From positions 11,186,014 to 11,250,013 of the forward strand of contig CP099854.1 of NCBI GenBank assembly GCA_030062745.1: a stretch of 64,000 nucleotides of DNA, written 5' to 3'. Below the pieces are notes generated by a model, which had not been told where the DNA came from, did no database searches, and saw only the letters and a list, made by a program, of their open reading frames with translations. The translations under genes were made by a program, and so were the position numbers. Shown in pieces: positions 46,830-59,579 of this stretch. Origin of the DNA: Capitulum mitella. Taxonomy: Eukaryota > Arthropoda > Thecostraca > Pollicipedomorpha > Pollicipedidae. The stretch's first letter is position 1, and each line of letters begins with the position of its first letter.

Positions 46830-48549
46830 CTGACTCGATCAGTTAGTCAAGGTGGCTTGTGTTGGTTGGACCGGCTTGACACGGCAGAGTTCAGGCACCG
46901 ATATCGATGGTGTGCTCTTCTTCGTAGGAATGCCTTTTTTGTTTTCGTTTTATGTAATGCTAGTAGGCGAATGGTATAGTATTTGGTAACGTAAACATCC
47001 AAGAGCATCCTTAGCGAGAATGGTGAAACCTCTGTGGAGATGGGGGGGGGGGCAAACGCGATTTTTATCTCATTTCTTTCCATGCAACGCTATAGGGCTA
47101 ATGTGACATGTTGTCCAAAGTTGGAGGAGGGGGGGGGGGTAGCTGCCCTCCTGCCCTCCGGTTCAAAAGCCCCTGATCTTTGGGCGACGCTCACTTGGCC
47201 ATACAACCCGTGTGTTTCCGAACAGGACTAAACCTGGGCCCAAACCCAGAACTCGGTGATTCTGGGTATCAGGGAACGACGTGACTAGTGGCAGTGAAAA
47301 CAGCCAGGTAATCGCCTGTGATTGATGCCCGTGCTCTGTGCAGGTGACCCGTGGAGAAAGCAGAAGAGCTGAAAGGTGCTGCTGATCCGGAAAACAACAT
47401 CCTCATCCTCCAGCGCCACTCTTTTTCTGCCGAGTCAGCCAGTAACGGTGAAATGTTTCCACACTAGCAGAGGCAAACACCATTTAAGGTTTTTCCAACA
47501 TAGTGGTACAAGCCTCATGTAAACCCTTTCGGGGTAGTTACGTCTATTGCTTTTCCGCTTTCGCTCAACCCGGGGTCCAAGTGCAGGCTAGTTATTCTTT
47601 TTCCTGATAAGTTTGGGAACGGACCTCGTGACCTTTTAACCCCGCGATTTTGACCCTTTGACCCAGTAACATAACTGACTACGTGACAGTTATGCAAAGG
47701 CTGTTTATGATAATAAATACTTCATCAGCGTCTTCCCAACGTTTACTTAGCGGGAGCGGGAGCGGGAGGGGAGGGGGCGCTGGCCTGTGAATCTGTTTAC
47801 TGCCGACACTGCGGCGGCGTGTGGGTTCGGTGAAGTCTCTCAGTCTCCGGTGCTATCGACGCAGGAAGCACTGCAGTCTCCGCAGGTCTCACGGTGTGCT
47901 CGCAGGTACGGCCGCAGAGGCGTACGGAGGGATGGGGCAAAGGGGCAAATGCCCTCCCTTAGACCCAGTGGAGCCGTCTGGGATGGATGTGAAAATACGG
48001 AAAGCTAAAATCGCCGTAAAATGCGTGTGTACATAAAACGTTAAAATTGGCAGAAGCTGCTGCTCAAAGTTGGAGCTCAACGCAGTGAACAGGTCCTCAG
48101 ACTCGCGTGGGACCCAGTTTAGCCTAGACATCAGTATGGCAAAGGAAATCTCCGAACAGTTCTCTTTCAGTGCCTCCAGCTCTGCCTCGTGCTACCGCTG
48201 AGATCAGGGGCCAGACCGTGCGGCCGTCTGCAGAGTACGGTCAGGCCCTTAACTGTCTAGAAACGCATTAAATCGACCACAGTTTATGACGTTCTGATAC
48301 CTTTCGTGGCATAAAACCAACTTTTTCGACGGCTTAAATCACGGTCGGTTTTGTTCGAACAGTCGCAGCGAACAAAAACACACTGCGGTGTCAGACAGAC
48401 ACTTTCACTCATGCCGACGGATGTTGTCGTAAGAAGTGACAAAAATTTCAAACGACCTTTTTCGCACGTGACCGCGAAAGGTTTGACGAGAATCGTGCAG
48501 AAAAATGCCGACAGCGGCATTTGGGAAACACCTACGAGCTTGTGGCAAG
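46830..48549. other. No gene recognised
   Basis: Mixed sequence with several G homopolymers of 9-10 bases (47042, 47131). No supported exon. Confidence 0.4.
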
Positions 48550-49327
48550 AGCTAGTCATCCCGCAAAACGCGCCATTTCGTGAACCTCGCCGTCATTCCG
48601 CCGAGGCGGTTGTGAAATCCGCCAGTCGGCGCTTGAGTCGGAGCCTGTTTCAGCTCTCCGCCAACAACGCCGCTCAGCGAGCCGCCCGGTCGGTCCGCTC
48701 GGGCGTGATCTGGAAACACGGCGACTCTCCGGCGCCGTGACGGCCGCGTCACGCACCACCGGAGACGTAAAGTTTCACTCTCGAGCGTCACGAGACTGCG
48801 TCACGTGCCCCGAGCCCGATCGCAACCGACTCCAGGAGAGACCTCAAACGGCTCGGTGTGTCTTTCCGTAAGAAGGTCCGCCCAACGTGAAGTTGTCACC
48901 GTGAGCTGCGGTGGTTTATATCTCAGAAACGCAAGAATTTGCACCGGAGTCACACCTGCTGGATATGAATGTCCTGACGACAGCTGGCGACGCTGACGAC
49001 CGATGAGAACGATACCGAGCGACGGCTTTCGTGCCTGATCTGACATGTCGGACTGCCGGCGTCCGGACCCTGCGTCCGTCCTCCGACGTGCACTCCGCCG
49101 TGCACGGTGGCGTGCACCGCGCACTTTCTTCGGCCGCCGCTCCTGCCCACGGCGGCGGCGGCGGAAGCAGGCCGAGACGCCGCCGGTTTCACGCGCCGCT
49201 CGGCTCCGCGGCGCGGCGTTGTTCCGGAGCGGCCGTGTCGGCGTCACGAGCTCCGACTGAGACGGGCTGGCGAGCACGGTCGAGCCGATAGAGCCGCCGC
49301 CGGCCACGGACTCTCCGGCCGCCTCGA
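48550..49327. other. CpG-rich stretch
   Basis: CpG-dense sequence, especially 48600-48740 and 49040-49320, may be a promoter island. No start-plus-donor combination was identified. Open frames on both strands are unrecognised. Confidence 0.4.
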
Positions 49328-49400
49328 CGCGCTGTTACCCCGCTGTTGTCCTGCTGTTACCCCGCTGTTGTCCCGCTGTTGTCCTGCTGTTGCGCCGGCG
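49328..49400 (+). repeat. CCGCTGTTGTCCTGCTGTTA tandem repeat
   Basis: Four or so copies of a 10-20-base unit of the form CTGTTGTCCYGCTGTTACCC follow the CpG-rich stretch. Confidence 0.85.
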
Positions 49401-49516
49401 CTGTGTCACTGCCGTGCTGTCGTCACAATCGTGACGCGCTCACGCAGCGCTGTTACCGCGCGCATGCTGTGGTGACGTTGCGTTAATGTTGCCTTGCTGT
49501 TATGGCGCGTTATTGG

Positions 49517-49860
49517 CAGACTTGTGCTTGATTTCGCTTGGAGAAATCGACTCCGAATCCGACTCATGGTTTGCTGACTTGATTCTGATTCCGACTCAAT
49601 GTAGTTTTCCAAAACTGCGTTGAGTTCGATTCCGACTCAAAGTAAATGAGGCCATTCCGGAATCGATTCTTTTAAGATCCATTTGATTGTACTAAGTCAT
49701 TGAAATCAATTCCAGTTCTGATTCTATAGGCAACCGTGTGATTTAGCCCCGACTCCGATTCTGGCACTTTTTGCAGCCATCGATTCCGATCCTGTTCCTG
49801 GCAGGAACGGAGTCGATTTCGGAGCTGATTCTGATTCCGTTGGAATGGAGCGCAAGTCCG
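49517..49860 (+). repeat. GATTCCGAATC-rich element, copy 3, with terminal inverted repeats
   Basis: Starts CAGACTTGTGCTTGATTTCG. The complement of its end starts CGGACTTGCGCTCCATTCC, an imperfect inverted repeat of about 19 bases. The interior is a degenerate array of GATTCCGAATC-like words. It looks like a short non-autonomous element grown around a microsatellite. Confidence 0.65.
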
Positions 49861-51526
49861 GTTATCGGTGCTGGCACGGCATTATAATTTTGCATTTTTC
49901 ACGTCGTTTGGTTCGAAACTCGGGCAGTGCAAAGAATGCGCAAAGTGGCATGGAATTATCATATCGTTGACCTGAAAGCAGTACGTTGACGGGCTCTCTG
50001 TCGTTCATGCACAATAGAGACCTTTCTGTGGGACACATTCATTAAAGGGAGTCCCAAAAAGCCCCAGGAGATACTGCAATGGCCATACTGAGGGCCAATC
50101 TGTGGCTGCTCTTATGGTGAGTCAGTTCATGGAGCCTCCTTCACACGGAGACTCCATGAATTGACTGGCTTTGGAGCAGTAGTGATCCCAGTATCGTCAT
50201 TTTGTTTTCTCTCGGATAAAATAGTTGGGACAGGCGCCGTCCTGTCATGGCTGATGGTCCTCCGTAATTCTTACCGTTCTCTCTTACTGATGATATCCCT
50301 TTCCAATATTTTTCTTTTTTACTCTTTTATGAAGTCTTTTCGGGCGGTATTTTGTGTTCGAAACTTTGACAAGACAGGCCGTAATATTCACAGGAATGAA
50401 ATATTTAAGCATCGCCTTAGTTCTAAATAGTCTTGATTATCGGAATCCGAGTTCCGACTTTTCCTAGATAATCCGATTTCTGCTTTGGAAATTGGTTGGA
50501 AATAGCACTTACTTTCCCGAGAAAGATGGAAAACTTATCGCAAGCCAACTGCCAAAACTGCAACAAAAAATTGTTGCTTAATGTGACAGTTGTAAGTTCA
50601 GCTTCAAGCAGGGCACAAAACTATCATTTTGATAGTCACTTAACACCATGGTTGGCTAAGCTTCCGCATTTTGTACGTCGCATTCAGCCTACATCTTTAA
50701 ATGCTCATTTCCACCTTGCCTACCTTTTAAACGAAACAAGACTGTTGCTGGCCAAACCAATCATTATGAGCCCAGAATGACTGAAGTAAAAACTGGAATA
50801 CACCAGATCAGGCAGAATTTTAATGTCATTATCATATCCAAGTAGCACGCGGTATATTATGCCGCCATTTGTCAGAACAAATCAACAAGCTAGACTACAT
50901 GATCTTCAATGTTCTGATATTTGCATATGTCCACTAAATGCAGTTTTATGAAATTATTGAGAGTGCTCAATCAGCTTTTATGTCCATTTTCCCATGATTT
51001 GCTCACAGGCACAATGTTTGATTTTGAAGTTACTGGGGTGTCCGTGCACCCCAGAAATATATTTAGGCAAGAGTGTATTTGGGGTCCATACCCGCTCTTG
51101 TGATCAAAAACGTTTTTCTCTTAAACCCGACAATAAAGTAGTCCTGTATTTCCTAAATGTCGAAGTAAGGTAACCGAAATCAAAAGGGTTTTGAGGTATG
51201 AAAAGGGTGCATTCTCCCTCTTCAGGGCGCATTTTAGCATGTCAGTTAGGGAGCAAATTCCTCCAATATTCTGGCAGGCGATGTCACATATTACCAGTTG
51301 TCTGTGCCAAATTTCGCCAATTTCGAAAGAGTCTGAAATTTGTCATAAAATGTGTCATTTTAATCATATTGTGTTTCATGACGAGTTCGGACATAGCAAA
51401 CAGCAAATGACAGGTCATTCGAAAGAGCAAAGTTAGCAAAACCGTATGAATAGAATAGGATTGCATAGAATCAGGCGTGGTTATAGTGTTTTAACATTAA
51501 ATCGTGTTAAATACTCTCATCGCGCA
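49861..51526. other. No gene recognised
   Basis: AT-rich sequence. Open frames at 50161-50430 and 51191-51436 have no recognisable features. Confidence 0.4.
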
Positions 51527-51530
51527 TTAA

Positions 51531-52731
51531 CCCTATTCCCGGAGGGCTAGACGGTATGGTCGATTCCCGGCAGGGGGGCGGATTCGGCCCCCCCCCGAGA
51601 TATCGAGAACTACTTGTCCGATTTCATCACAACAAACGGCAATCGATTTGCCGTGACGTGAACTACATTTTTATAAAAAAAATCAAAATTTTGAGATTTG
51701 TGGACACAGGGGGGCAAAAAATGTCAAAATGGGGGTAATTTTGGACTTCTTATAACTCCGTTGTTTATCGACCGATTTCGATGAAACTGGCATGAATCGA
51801 GAGATCATGGATAGGGCTTTTACCATGGGTCCGCAAATCCCAAATTTTGAGAAAATTCATGGGCTTTCACAGGGTTTTAAAAATAGGAAGATTAGTTTTC
51901 TAACAACTGGATGAACAAAAGAGGCAAACACCCTTTTTTGGCTTCTGCTAGTCATGTTATACTAAAGAAGTACAAATCGCATTACAATGTTTGTATAATG
52001 TTAGCATAGGCGGTGCCAGGGACATGAAAAAGGGGGAACTGTTATGGTCACACGTTTCTCAGATCAACTTGTGACCTTTGACCTTAAATGACCTCCAGTG
52101 ATCTTGGGATCACTTGGAATGATCTCGTGTGCATTTAATATTATTTGTAAACGGTTTCAGTCATTTGAATTCACTCTATTTCAAAAATTTCATTTTATGG
52201 CTATTGCGATATAGGGTACGCGCACTGACATTTTAGGTCATAGCTCCGTGACCCGACCTGATATCAAGTTCAAACTTGGTACAAAAGTAGAGAGCACCCT
52301 TCTACGTCATATATATTCCGGGTTTGGCATTTGAAAAAACGGCGCCGAAGTTATATCGAAAAAACAAATTCTGATTTTGACCTTGACCTGACCTTGTAAA
52401 ATGATTTCAGATCAACAAAATTACATCTGTACATTGCCCAACTATTTAGCTATACATCCATATAAAGTTTTAAGTTCTATCTTTAAAACTCTGTTTTTGG
52501 CAGGCATTTTCATTTTACCCTCAACATGGCCAAAAAATGGCATGAGGTGCCTCCCATAAACGTTGCCTGATTCCGCCCCTGAGCAAAATAGGATTTTGAA
52601 ATTTTGTCACGGCACGTAGAAAGAATATCTAGGAAAAGCCACCAAGTTTCGTGAAGCTGCGTTAAAAAGCTTGGAATTGGCAACCAAAAAACTTGAGGGG
52701 GGCGGATTCCACCCCCCTGCCGGGAATACGG
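51531..52731 (+). mobile_element. piggyBac-like non-autonomous element, copy B (1,201 bp)
   Basis: Same family as copy A in the opposite orientation. Starts CCCTATTCCCGGAGGGCTAG after TTAA (51527-51530) and ends CGGGAATACGG before TTAA (52732-52735). The right terminus has CGG instead of GGG. The AGGTCA cluster is present in complement (about 52069-52115) with some hexamers decayed. No transposase frame. Confidence 0.85.
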
Positions 52732-52735
52732 TTAA

Positions 52736-53825
52736 GGTGCGCGTTTGTGTGTGTCCCATGTAACAGACACAGCTTTGCAATGACAAAGCTGACCAGAGAA
52801 TATCCCCGCAGCCATCCGCTACCGAGGACGCCCGCCAGCCAGGCGTCCACGAACACGGTCCACGGCCGGCCCAGCGGTGCCGTTGCCGGCCAGGGTCAAC
52901 GTACCGAGGCAGCCTGCCGCTGTTTCCTGCTCTACCTCCGGCATGCATGCATGCATGCATGCATGCATCCCGGCATGCATGACTTACTGATTACAGTGTG
53001 ACCAGCCCGCAGTGTGCAGCCGCCGGCACCTGCAGTCGCGGCCAGCGCAGACAGAGGCAGGGCCAATGGACGGACCACGGCGCGGACGTGAGCAGACCAT
53101 CTTAGTCAGTGTCCGCCTGGGGCCGGCAGGTGAGGTATCACGGAGCGGGAACGCTCTCGGAACCGAAAATTAGGAGACGCCTGAGCCCATGTTCTGATGT
53201 CGTCGTCACGACGCGGCATGGGCTTAAAACATCTGCCTCCCATGACAAGCGTCGCAAGACTCGTCATTTGGTTTCGTTATCATTATTCTTCGTATCATGA
53301 GCTCGTTATCGTTCTCTAACTCCTTACGAACCCACCTTTTGAGACCGTTACGTCTTCGCCGCGCGACGCATGGTCAGAGCAGCATTTAGTTTTTGTTTTA
53401 TTTTGGCCTTGATGCTCCTCCCCACTGCGAAAATCTGGTCCGCTCCGTGATTTCTGGCTTTCTGGTCCCAGGCGGACACTGACCAAGTTGGTCTACTCAC
53501 GTCCGCACCGTGGTCCGTCCAATGGTCCTTCCCCTGCCTGCGCTGGCCTCGACTGCAGGTGCCGGCGACCGCTCAGCCGCTCACTGCGGGCTAGTCGCGC
53601 TGTAACCAGTAATGGCTACATGCCGGCGGCAGAGCAGGGAACGGCGGCAGACTGCCTGGATTTGTTGAAGAAGTGTTCCCTGGCCGACAGCGGCACCGCT
53701 GGGCCCGCCGTGGACCGTATTCGTGGACGCCTCGCTGGCTGGCGTCCTCTGTGGCTGTGGGGGTTTCTCTGACCAGCTTTGTCACTGCATTACACGCGAC
53801 AAGCAAACACACACACACGCGAACC
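52736..53825. mobile_element. TTAA-bounded element with arms of about 400 bp
   Basis: The left arm (to 53148) and right arm (from 53441) are imperfect inverted repeats of each other around a 292-base spacer. The ends are GGTGCGCGTTTGTGTGTG on the left and the complement of GGTTCGCGTGTGTGTGTG on the right. TTAA stands at both edges (52732-52735 and 53826-53829). Shared internal words include CCAGCGGTGCCG, GAGGCGTCCACGAA and GGACGGACCACGG. No coding frame is recognised. The left TTAA is shared with the end of element copy B. Confidence 0.7.
52941..52968. repeat. (GCAT)n microsatellite
   Basis: Seven GCAT units inside the left arm of the long inverted repeat, absent from the right arm. Confidence 0.95.
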
Positions 53826-53829
53826 TTAA

Positions 53830-54539
53830 CCCGCGCACGACCGTCAGTCCGTTTCGAACATCGGCGACGGGGAGGGGGGCAGTTGGCCGCCCCCTCTAAC
53901 TCACGAACGGTTGGTCGCACGACAAAAATAAGCATACCGTTGGAAAGCTTGTGACGAGTAGAGGTCGAAATTGGGCTCATTTTTAAGTTTTAGATAATAT
54001 GTAAGCAATTTACGCCCTATATATGTTTTCTCATAGCCGACTGCATGAGACCGAGAAATGGCCTGAATCTCAAGGGCTGTGACTAATAACGCTTAGGTAA
54101 AGGCACCAGCGCAGAAATAAAGGTCCGATACACGTCTAATTTCCCAGATTTTCTCAATATATACGCCAAAACGTTGAGTTCAAGACACGGCAATTCTCCC
54201 GCCAGCTGTCGGTGTGCGCCGCTGCAGTATGCGGTAACAAATTGACGGGAACAAATTTTAGCGTTTCTTTATTTTCGCGATAAGAGCCTATCTATGTTAA
54301 TTTTATTGGTCTTAGTGATTCTTGTGATGGTTTTGCATGCTTAAATTTTGGAAAAATTCATTAGTTACCAGTCTACACAATTGGCGGAGCTTTATTCGCG
54401 AGAGCCTGTTTATTTCCAAAATATGCCATTCTTCTAACTTTTTGAAATTCCTGGTATTACTTACGTCTGTGCAAGCTAGTTCTGCCATTTTCTACCCATT
54501 CTGAGTAATTCATCGTCGATTTTGACGGTGGTACATTTT
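53830..54539. other. No gene recognised
   Basis: AT-leaning sequence with no supported feature. Confidence 0.4.
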
Positions 54540-55520
54540 GTCTCACTACAGTTATTCGTGAGCTGACCTCAGGTCAATGGCTGGAAGTCTTTGATACTTT
54601 GCCCAATGACGGTAATTACATGTCTGCTTGACTCCACACTAAAAATGTTATGAAATATTCCGTCAGTTTCCGAAAAAAAGACATGTCTTAACAATGGGCT
54701 TGACCTTAGGTCAATGGCCCGGAAAATTCCGGAAAATCTAAGATAGGGGATTTGTTGCATCTATCACGATCACTAATCCCTGAAAGTATTATTGAGATAT
54801 CTTGTTTTGCGAAAAAGTTAGAGGGCGCTAAACTTTTTTTGACATAGGTCTGTTTGACCTGACCTAGATGAGGCACCTGACCTGACCTGAGGTCCAAATT
54901 TTGACACGAGATGTAAAATTGATGAAGCAAAAGGTACACAAAGCAAAAGGACCTTGATGAAGCAAAAGGACCTTGACTCGATAAAGAGCAAACAGAGTAG
55001 ATTTAATTATCACGACATGTCATTTCACCTCTGTGCTAGAATCAGTTAAGAATCCCAGCGAGTAATCATTGCTCTTTGGCAGGAAGACCCTGAGTAATGC
55101 AACCTTCTCTGACTTGACCTAGGCTGATTTTGACCGAGTGAAAGCCAGGTAATGCAAAACTGGTCATCAGAAGGTTCCACTTTTCTCCTTTTTGCGATGT
55201 GAATCAAAACGGCAGCGAGTAGGCATCGATCTTTTGGATGTCATATAAGTCCATTATTTCACCTGACCTACGCTGACCTTTACCCGACATTTCTTAACAT
55301 TTTGGCGTGCTTCTGATGCAGAAGATCTTGAACTTTCGTTTGATACTCAGTGAAAGGCTGTAAGACCACTATTGCCGATGGTATGATGTACAAACCGATG
55401 TCTGATATTCCGACGTCTTGTTATGAGTTTACGTGACATGTGACGTCATCAATCACGTGACCAGGGCTTACATGGTATTTTCTGGATTGTAAGACTCATA
55501 GCTATCGATTGGTGGTAGGC
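54540..55520. repeat. TGACCT/AGGTCA-rich dispersed repeat
   Basis: Contains TGACCTCAGGTCA (about 54565) and TGACCTTAGGTCA (about 54703), each followed by the same AATGG-C context. TGACCTGACCT doublets lie near 54857 and 54886, and further TGACCT words near 55120 and 55266. Related phrases occur at 24300-24700 and 25550-25730. Confidence 0.6.
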
Positions 55521-56652
55521 CGGTTCAGATCAGGGCCTATTTTAACATGTTAACTGGGGGGGCAAATGCCCCCCCAGTCGGGCACTTTGCCCCCCCAGTC
55601 AAGAGCCTTTGCCCATGCAAAGAAAAAAAAACGGCCAGGTGTACTAGCGTAACCAGGAGAGTATTCCATAAAGCGCTGCGCATGAGAGTCTCGCGAAGCA
55701 GCTTCTTATCAGCGAAGGATGTGTGAATCATTGAGTAATGTGGGAGCACACTTAGAACCATCACTTTATAATACGTATTGCAGGCACACCTAGTGACTGC
55801 TGGCGAGCGTGTTTCGTAATTAGTACCCCGGCACCCGATGCCGCGATTGTCTGGTGGGCGGCCAAGGCGTTTCATTGCATCGTAAGCACGTTAAAAATGA
55901 TGATGACCATCTCTGATGTGTTCAAGCTCAAGAAAACTGAAGGGTGAGCTGGTGGGCAGGGCGGTTTCGCTGTGGTGGGATAATGTTGATATGAACGCGG
56001 CAACAGTCCAGCAGTGCTGTAGTCATCACCAATCATCCTGATCCGAAAGCCCTGCTAAAATCCCAGTATGTAAGTGGTAGAACTTCATTGAACTAGGCGG
56101 TTAAACCCGAGTTTTACGCGATGAAAACAGAAAATTAATCAGTCATATATTGAAACCGTCACTCTTGCTGCCCTTGTGCATGGGTTTGTGCATCCTATGA
56201 GCATGCTTCATCTGCTTCACGAACATGGCATAGCTCAGACTGCAGATAATGACGAGTGTTGATGATATCTCACTGAGGCGGGGCTAAGGCGAATACTTCA
56301 ATTTGAGATGATTTTTATTTTGGAGCCGATAATCTGGAAATGGAGCAGTTTGTTCTGCCTGTGTTGGGACAGCTTTTGCACTTTTGCGCAGTGTTGAAAA
56401 ACATATGACCAAAATTCGGTGAGAAACTGTATTTTGGGGATACATTAGACCAACAGAAACTATCCCGAACAGGCAGCCTACTGCCTCATTTAGGAAAGAA
56501 TCGAAGCTGCCGCAACATCTCGTCAGTATTCTGGCCATCGTTTGCAGACTGACTTATATATCTGAAGTACGACACCCTGCCATGCCACGGTAACCCACGG
56601 AGCCGGTGTGGCAATTTCCCGCGCGTTCTTAGACGTCAGTAAATTTAAGGAC
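55521..56652. other. No gene recognised
   Basis: Includes GGGGGGCAAATGCCCCCCC (about 55556-55574), a perfect short palindrome within a G/C-homopolymer repeat. No coding region supported. Confidence 0.4.
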
Positions 56653-58925
56653 CACCTGCGTCAATGCAGAAAGTACCTTTTATAACGGAAGTCTGTGCCA
56701 CTATGGCTGCACCACGAGAAAAAAGCCGAACTTTGGTTGACCGGTGCTCAGAACTGCCTTCGCGGGGAGAAGTGCTGCAGCAATATTTTCAGTCCCACCA
56801 TGTGGATAGACTTACCCAGAGGTAGGTCAAAACACAGATCGTCCGCAAAATGATGAAGGTGTGGAACAAAGCCCGTATTCTCACTGCACCGGAGCGGAAC
56901 GTAATAAAGAAGCTCAACAGAAAGCTTGACCAGTACCAACTGTCATCAAAGGCAAATTCTGGAGGTCCACCCCGGAAATTGACAAGAAGAATAATCGACA
57001 ACCTCAAAAACCTTTTTGACCTTGCCCTTGTCGGCACCATTAAGACCATCAAAACCAAGAGAATAAAGACATTCTCCAGGCCCAAATGGAGCCAGGTCGC
57101 CGAGGCGTCATCGTGGTATTCGATAAGTTCCCTTCTGAGAAGGAGGAGCGAGCTCTTCAACGACAACAGTAGGCCGAAGCTTTAAAGGGCCCGCCGTTAG
57201 ACTAAACAGCAGACCGAGCAGGAGGCAACTGCCCAGTTGGAATGCTCGTCTACCGACAACACACAACTGACATATCAGGATGACCCGCAACCCTTGACCA
57301 TGCCTTCCAAGCGGCCCTGCAGGAGAGCCAAGAACATCGCCACTCCTGATCAGGCAACAGCCTTCGATCGGACCAAACTCAATGATCGCTCTGCAATCCA
57401 TTTCCTATCGGCGACGGCTTCGGCCCTCGGCCACGACTCCTCTGAACTGGCGATTACAGAAGTTCGGCCAGGCGGGCACGTAGATCGCAGAGGAAAGCCA
57501 TTGCGGACGAAATCTAGCATTCTTTCTCCGTGCCACTCCTGGTGGTCCACTGGGACGGAAAACTGTTACATAACGATGGAAAGGAAAAGGTGGATCGACT
57601 CCCTGTCATTTTAACCGGTCCAAGAAATGCCGCCAAGCTCTTCGGCGGTGTTCCGAAGTTTGCAAGTAGAGCCGGAGCAACGCCAGCTGACGTTGTCGCG
57701 CATTGTCTGGAAGACTGGGAGGTTTCGGACAAGGTCGTCGGCATGAGCTTCGACACCACCTCCAGCAATACTGGACAAGTTGTGGGAGCAAGCACGCTTC
57801 TTCAACAGAAGCTTGAGTGACAGCCTATTCACGTCGCTTGTCGTCATCATATCTTCGAACTGGTGGCAAAGGCGGCTTTCTCCACGCGCTTCGGTCCGTC
57901 CTCGGGACCGGAATCTCCTTGTTCAAGCGCTTCAAGAAGAGATGGAGGCTCATTGACTGGAACAAGTTTGAACCCATGATGTATGAAGACCTGGAACCAG
58001 CAGTGGCCGAGACGTTTTCTCCTCCAAGGGTCGTGTCGTCGCCTTCTGCCGTGAGAAGCTCGCCGAAATCCAGCCTAGCGATGATTATCGTGAGTTCTTT
58101 GAGGTCTCGATCATCCCCTTTGGTCAAGAGCCTCCACGGGGAATCAAGTTCCCCAACCCGGTGCTCTCCAAAGTGCCAGATGGATGGGGCGCATAATCTG
58201 CGGGATCAAGTTCTTCTTGTTTTGCCATCAGTTCTCCGTGACTCTCAGTGAATTGGGAGCACTCAAGCACTTCGTCTCTTTCATGGTTGTTCTGTACGTC
58301 AGTGCATGGTTCTGCTCTTCATCGGCGGTCAACGCTCCCGTGCACGACCTGGCCGTTCTGCAAAGCCTGATTTGAATGCTGAGATCTCGATGGGGACTTT
58401 GCCAATCACCTATTATCTATTATAGCATTATATATAACATATAATTTATCATAACAATCACCTATTATGGTATCCCAGCGAAGAACTGGCTGGTGTGTTG
58501 TTCTTCGACGAGGGCGTGCCATGTGAGATGAAGAGGAAGAGGATCGCGTCATTCCAGGAACAGGGATCGGAGAGGTCTCACAGCGAGCGCGGGTGGATCT
58601 CGCAGCAAAGGAGGTTCTCGTCTCAGGAAGATCATCGTCGACTTCATTACCGCAAAGTCGGTGGCCAACCTGCAAGCCTACGGCATCAACATGGACTTCC
58701 TTGCCGCCGATCCCGCTGATCGGGAGACAGCACCTGGCTCCAAGAACGCTAAGGAAGTCCTGTGCGGGATCGCGGTAGTTAGCGACTTCGCCGAACGAGC
58801 TGTGGCTCTTATCCAAGTATACAATAAGGTACTGACGAAGGATGAAGGGCAAAAGCAGTACCTGCTGCAAGTCGTCGAATAGCATCGTCGCCAGAACCCC
58901 GAGACCACAAAAGAGGGTTGAAGTA
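56653..58925 (+). pseudogene. Decayed mobile-element-like coding sequence
   Basis: A collinear protein trace runs through several frames with stops and shifts. An N-terminal part starts MQKVPFITEV (56663), then KVWNKARILT and LDQYQLSSKA with LKNLFDLALV. A middle part has VHWDGKLLHNDGKEKVDRLP, then SFDTTSSNTGQVVGAS (57750-57795), a stop, and HVACRHHIFELVAKAAFS (57829 on). Next come LFKRFKKRWRLIDWNKF and, shifted again, CGIKFFLFCHQF, then SEELAGVLFFDEGVP (58476). A C-terminal part has AERAVALIQVYNKVLTKDEG and QKQYLLQVVE (58792-58880). The order and motifs match, from memory, an unnamed protein family multiplied in many invertebrate genomes. The FDTT...NTG and CRHH blocks suggest an RNase-H-like transposase, but I cannot confirm the superfamily. 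At least three frame breaks make it non-functional. Confidence 0.75.
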
Positions 58926-59418
58926 TCATTCCCACCTAAGCCACACTGCTGCCGACAGGACCAGTGACCCATGACCTGAGGCAGAATGTGAAGTGTCTTT
59001 CGATCCAGTGTGTCAAAAGGAGTACTATGATGTGCATTTTATGCATATCGTGCACTTGGTTTAAAAAACTGAAGCACAAAACACGTTTGGGGGCATTTCA
59101 GACACACCTCTCCCTGAACGAATCTCCCAGGGATCACAAGTCGACGGAGAATGAGTTCTTGCTGGGGATAAATGGAATGGTGTTCTTTGACTTTAATGGG
59201 CTCGGAATGCACAAAAGCCGGCGCGAATTTCATCAAAATAAAATAAAATCCAGGACAAACGACATACAATCTTCCTGTGAAAGTTCTTAAGAGTGTTGAA
59301 CCAAGGCCATATTTTGCACACATGATTTTCTCCAAAAGACATATCAGTTAATGAGACAGCACTCTGTAAAGTGTTCATCGTAATGCGCCCTTATATATGT
59401 ATGCCTTCCTTAGGAAAG

Positions 59419-59420
<2 letters not shown>
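58926..59420. other. No gene recognised
   Basis: Flank of the decayed element. No terminal repeats were identified. Confidence 0.4.
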
Positions 59421-59449
<29 letters not shown>

Positions 59450-59489
59450 CCTTTCCCTAGGAATATATATATATATATATATATATATA
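59421..59489. repeat. Paired (TA)n runs in a small inverted context
   Basis: Two TA runs (59421-59450 and 59463-59489) separated by CCTTTCCCTAGGAA. This is the near-complement of the preceding CCTTAGGAAAG, so the region can fold as a hairpin. Confidence 0.85.
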
Positions 59490-59579
59490 GATGAAGTGGA
59501 CAAAATTCAATAAGGAGAACGCAAATGCCCGGGGGGGGGGGGTGGTCTCGGCCAATGCGTCTCGTTCGCAGAATTGCCC

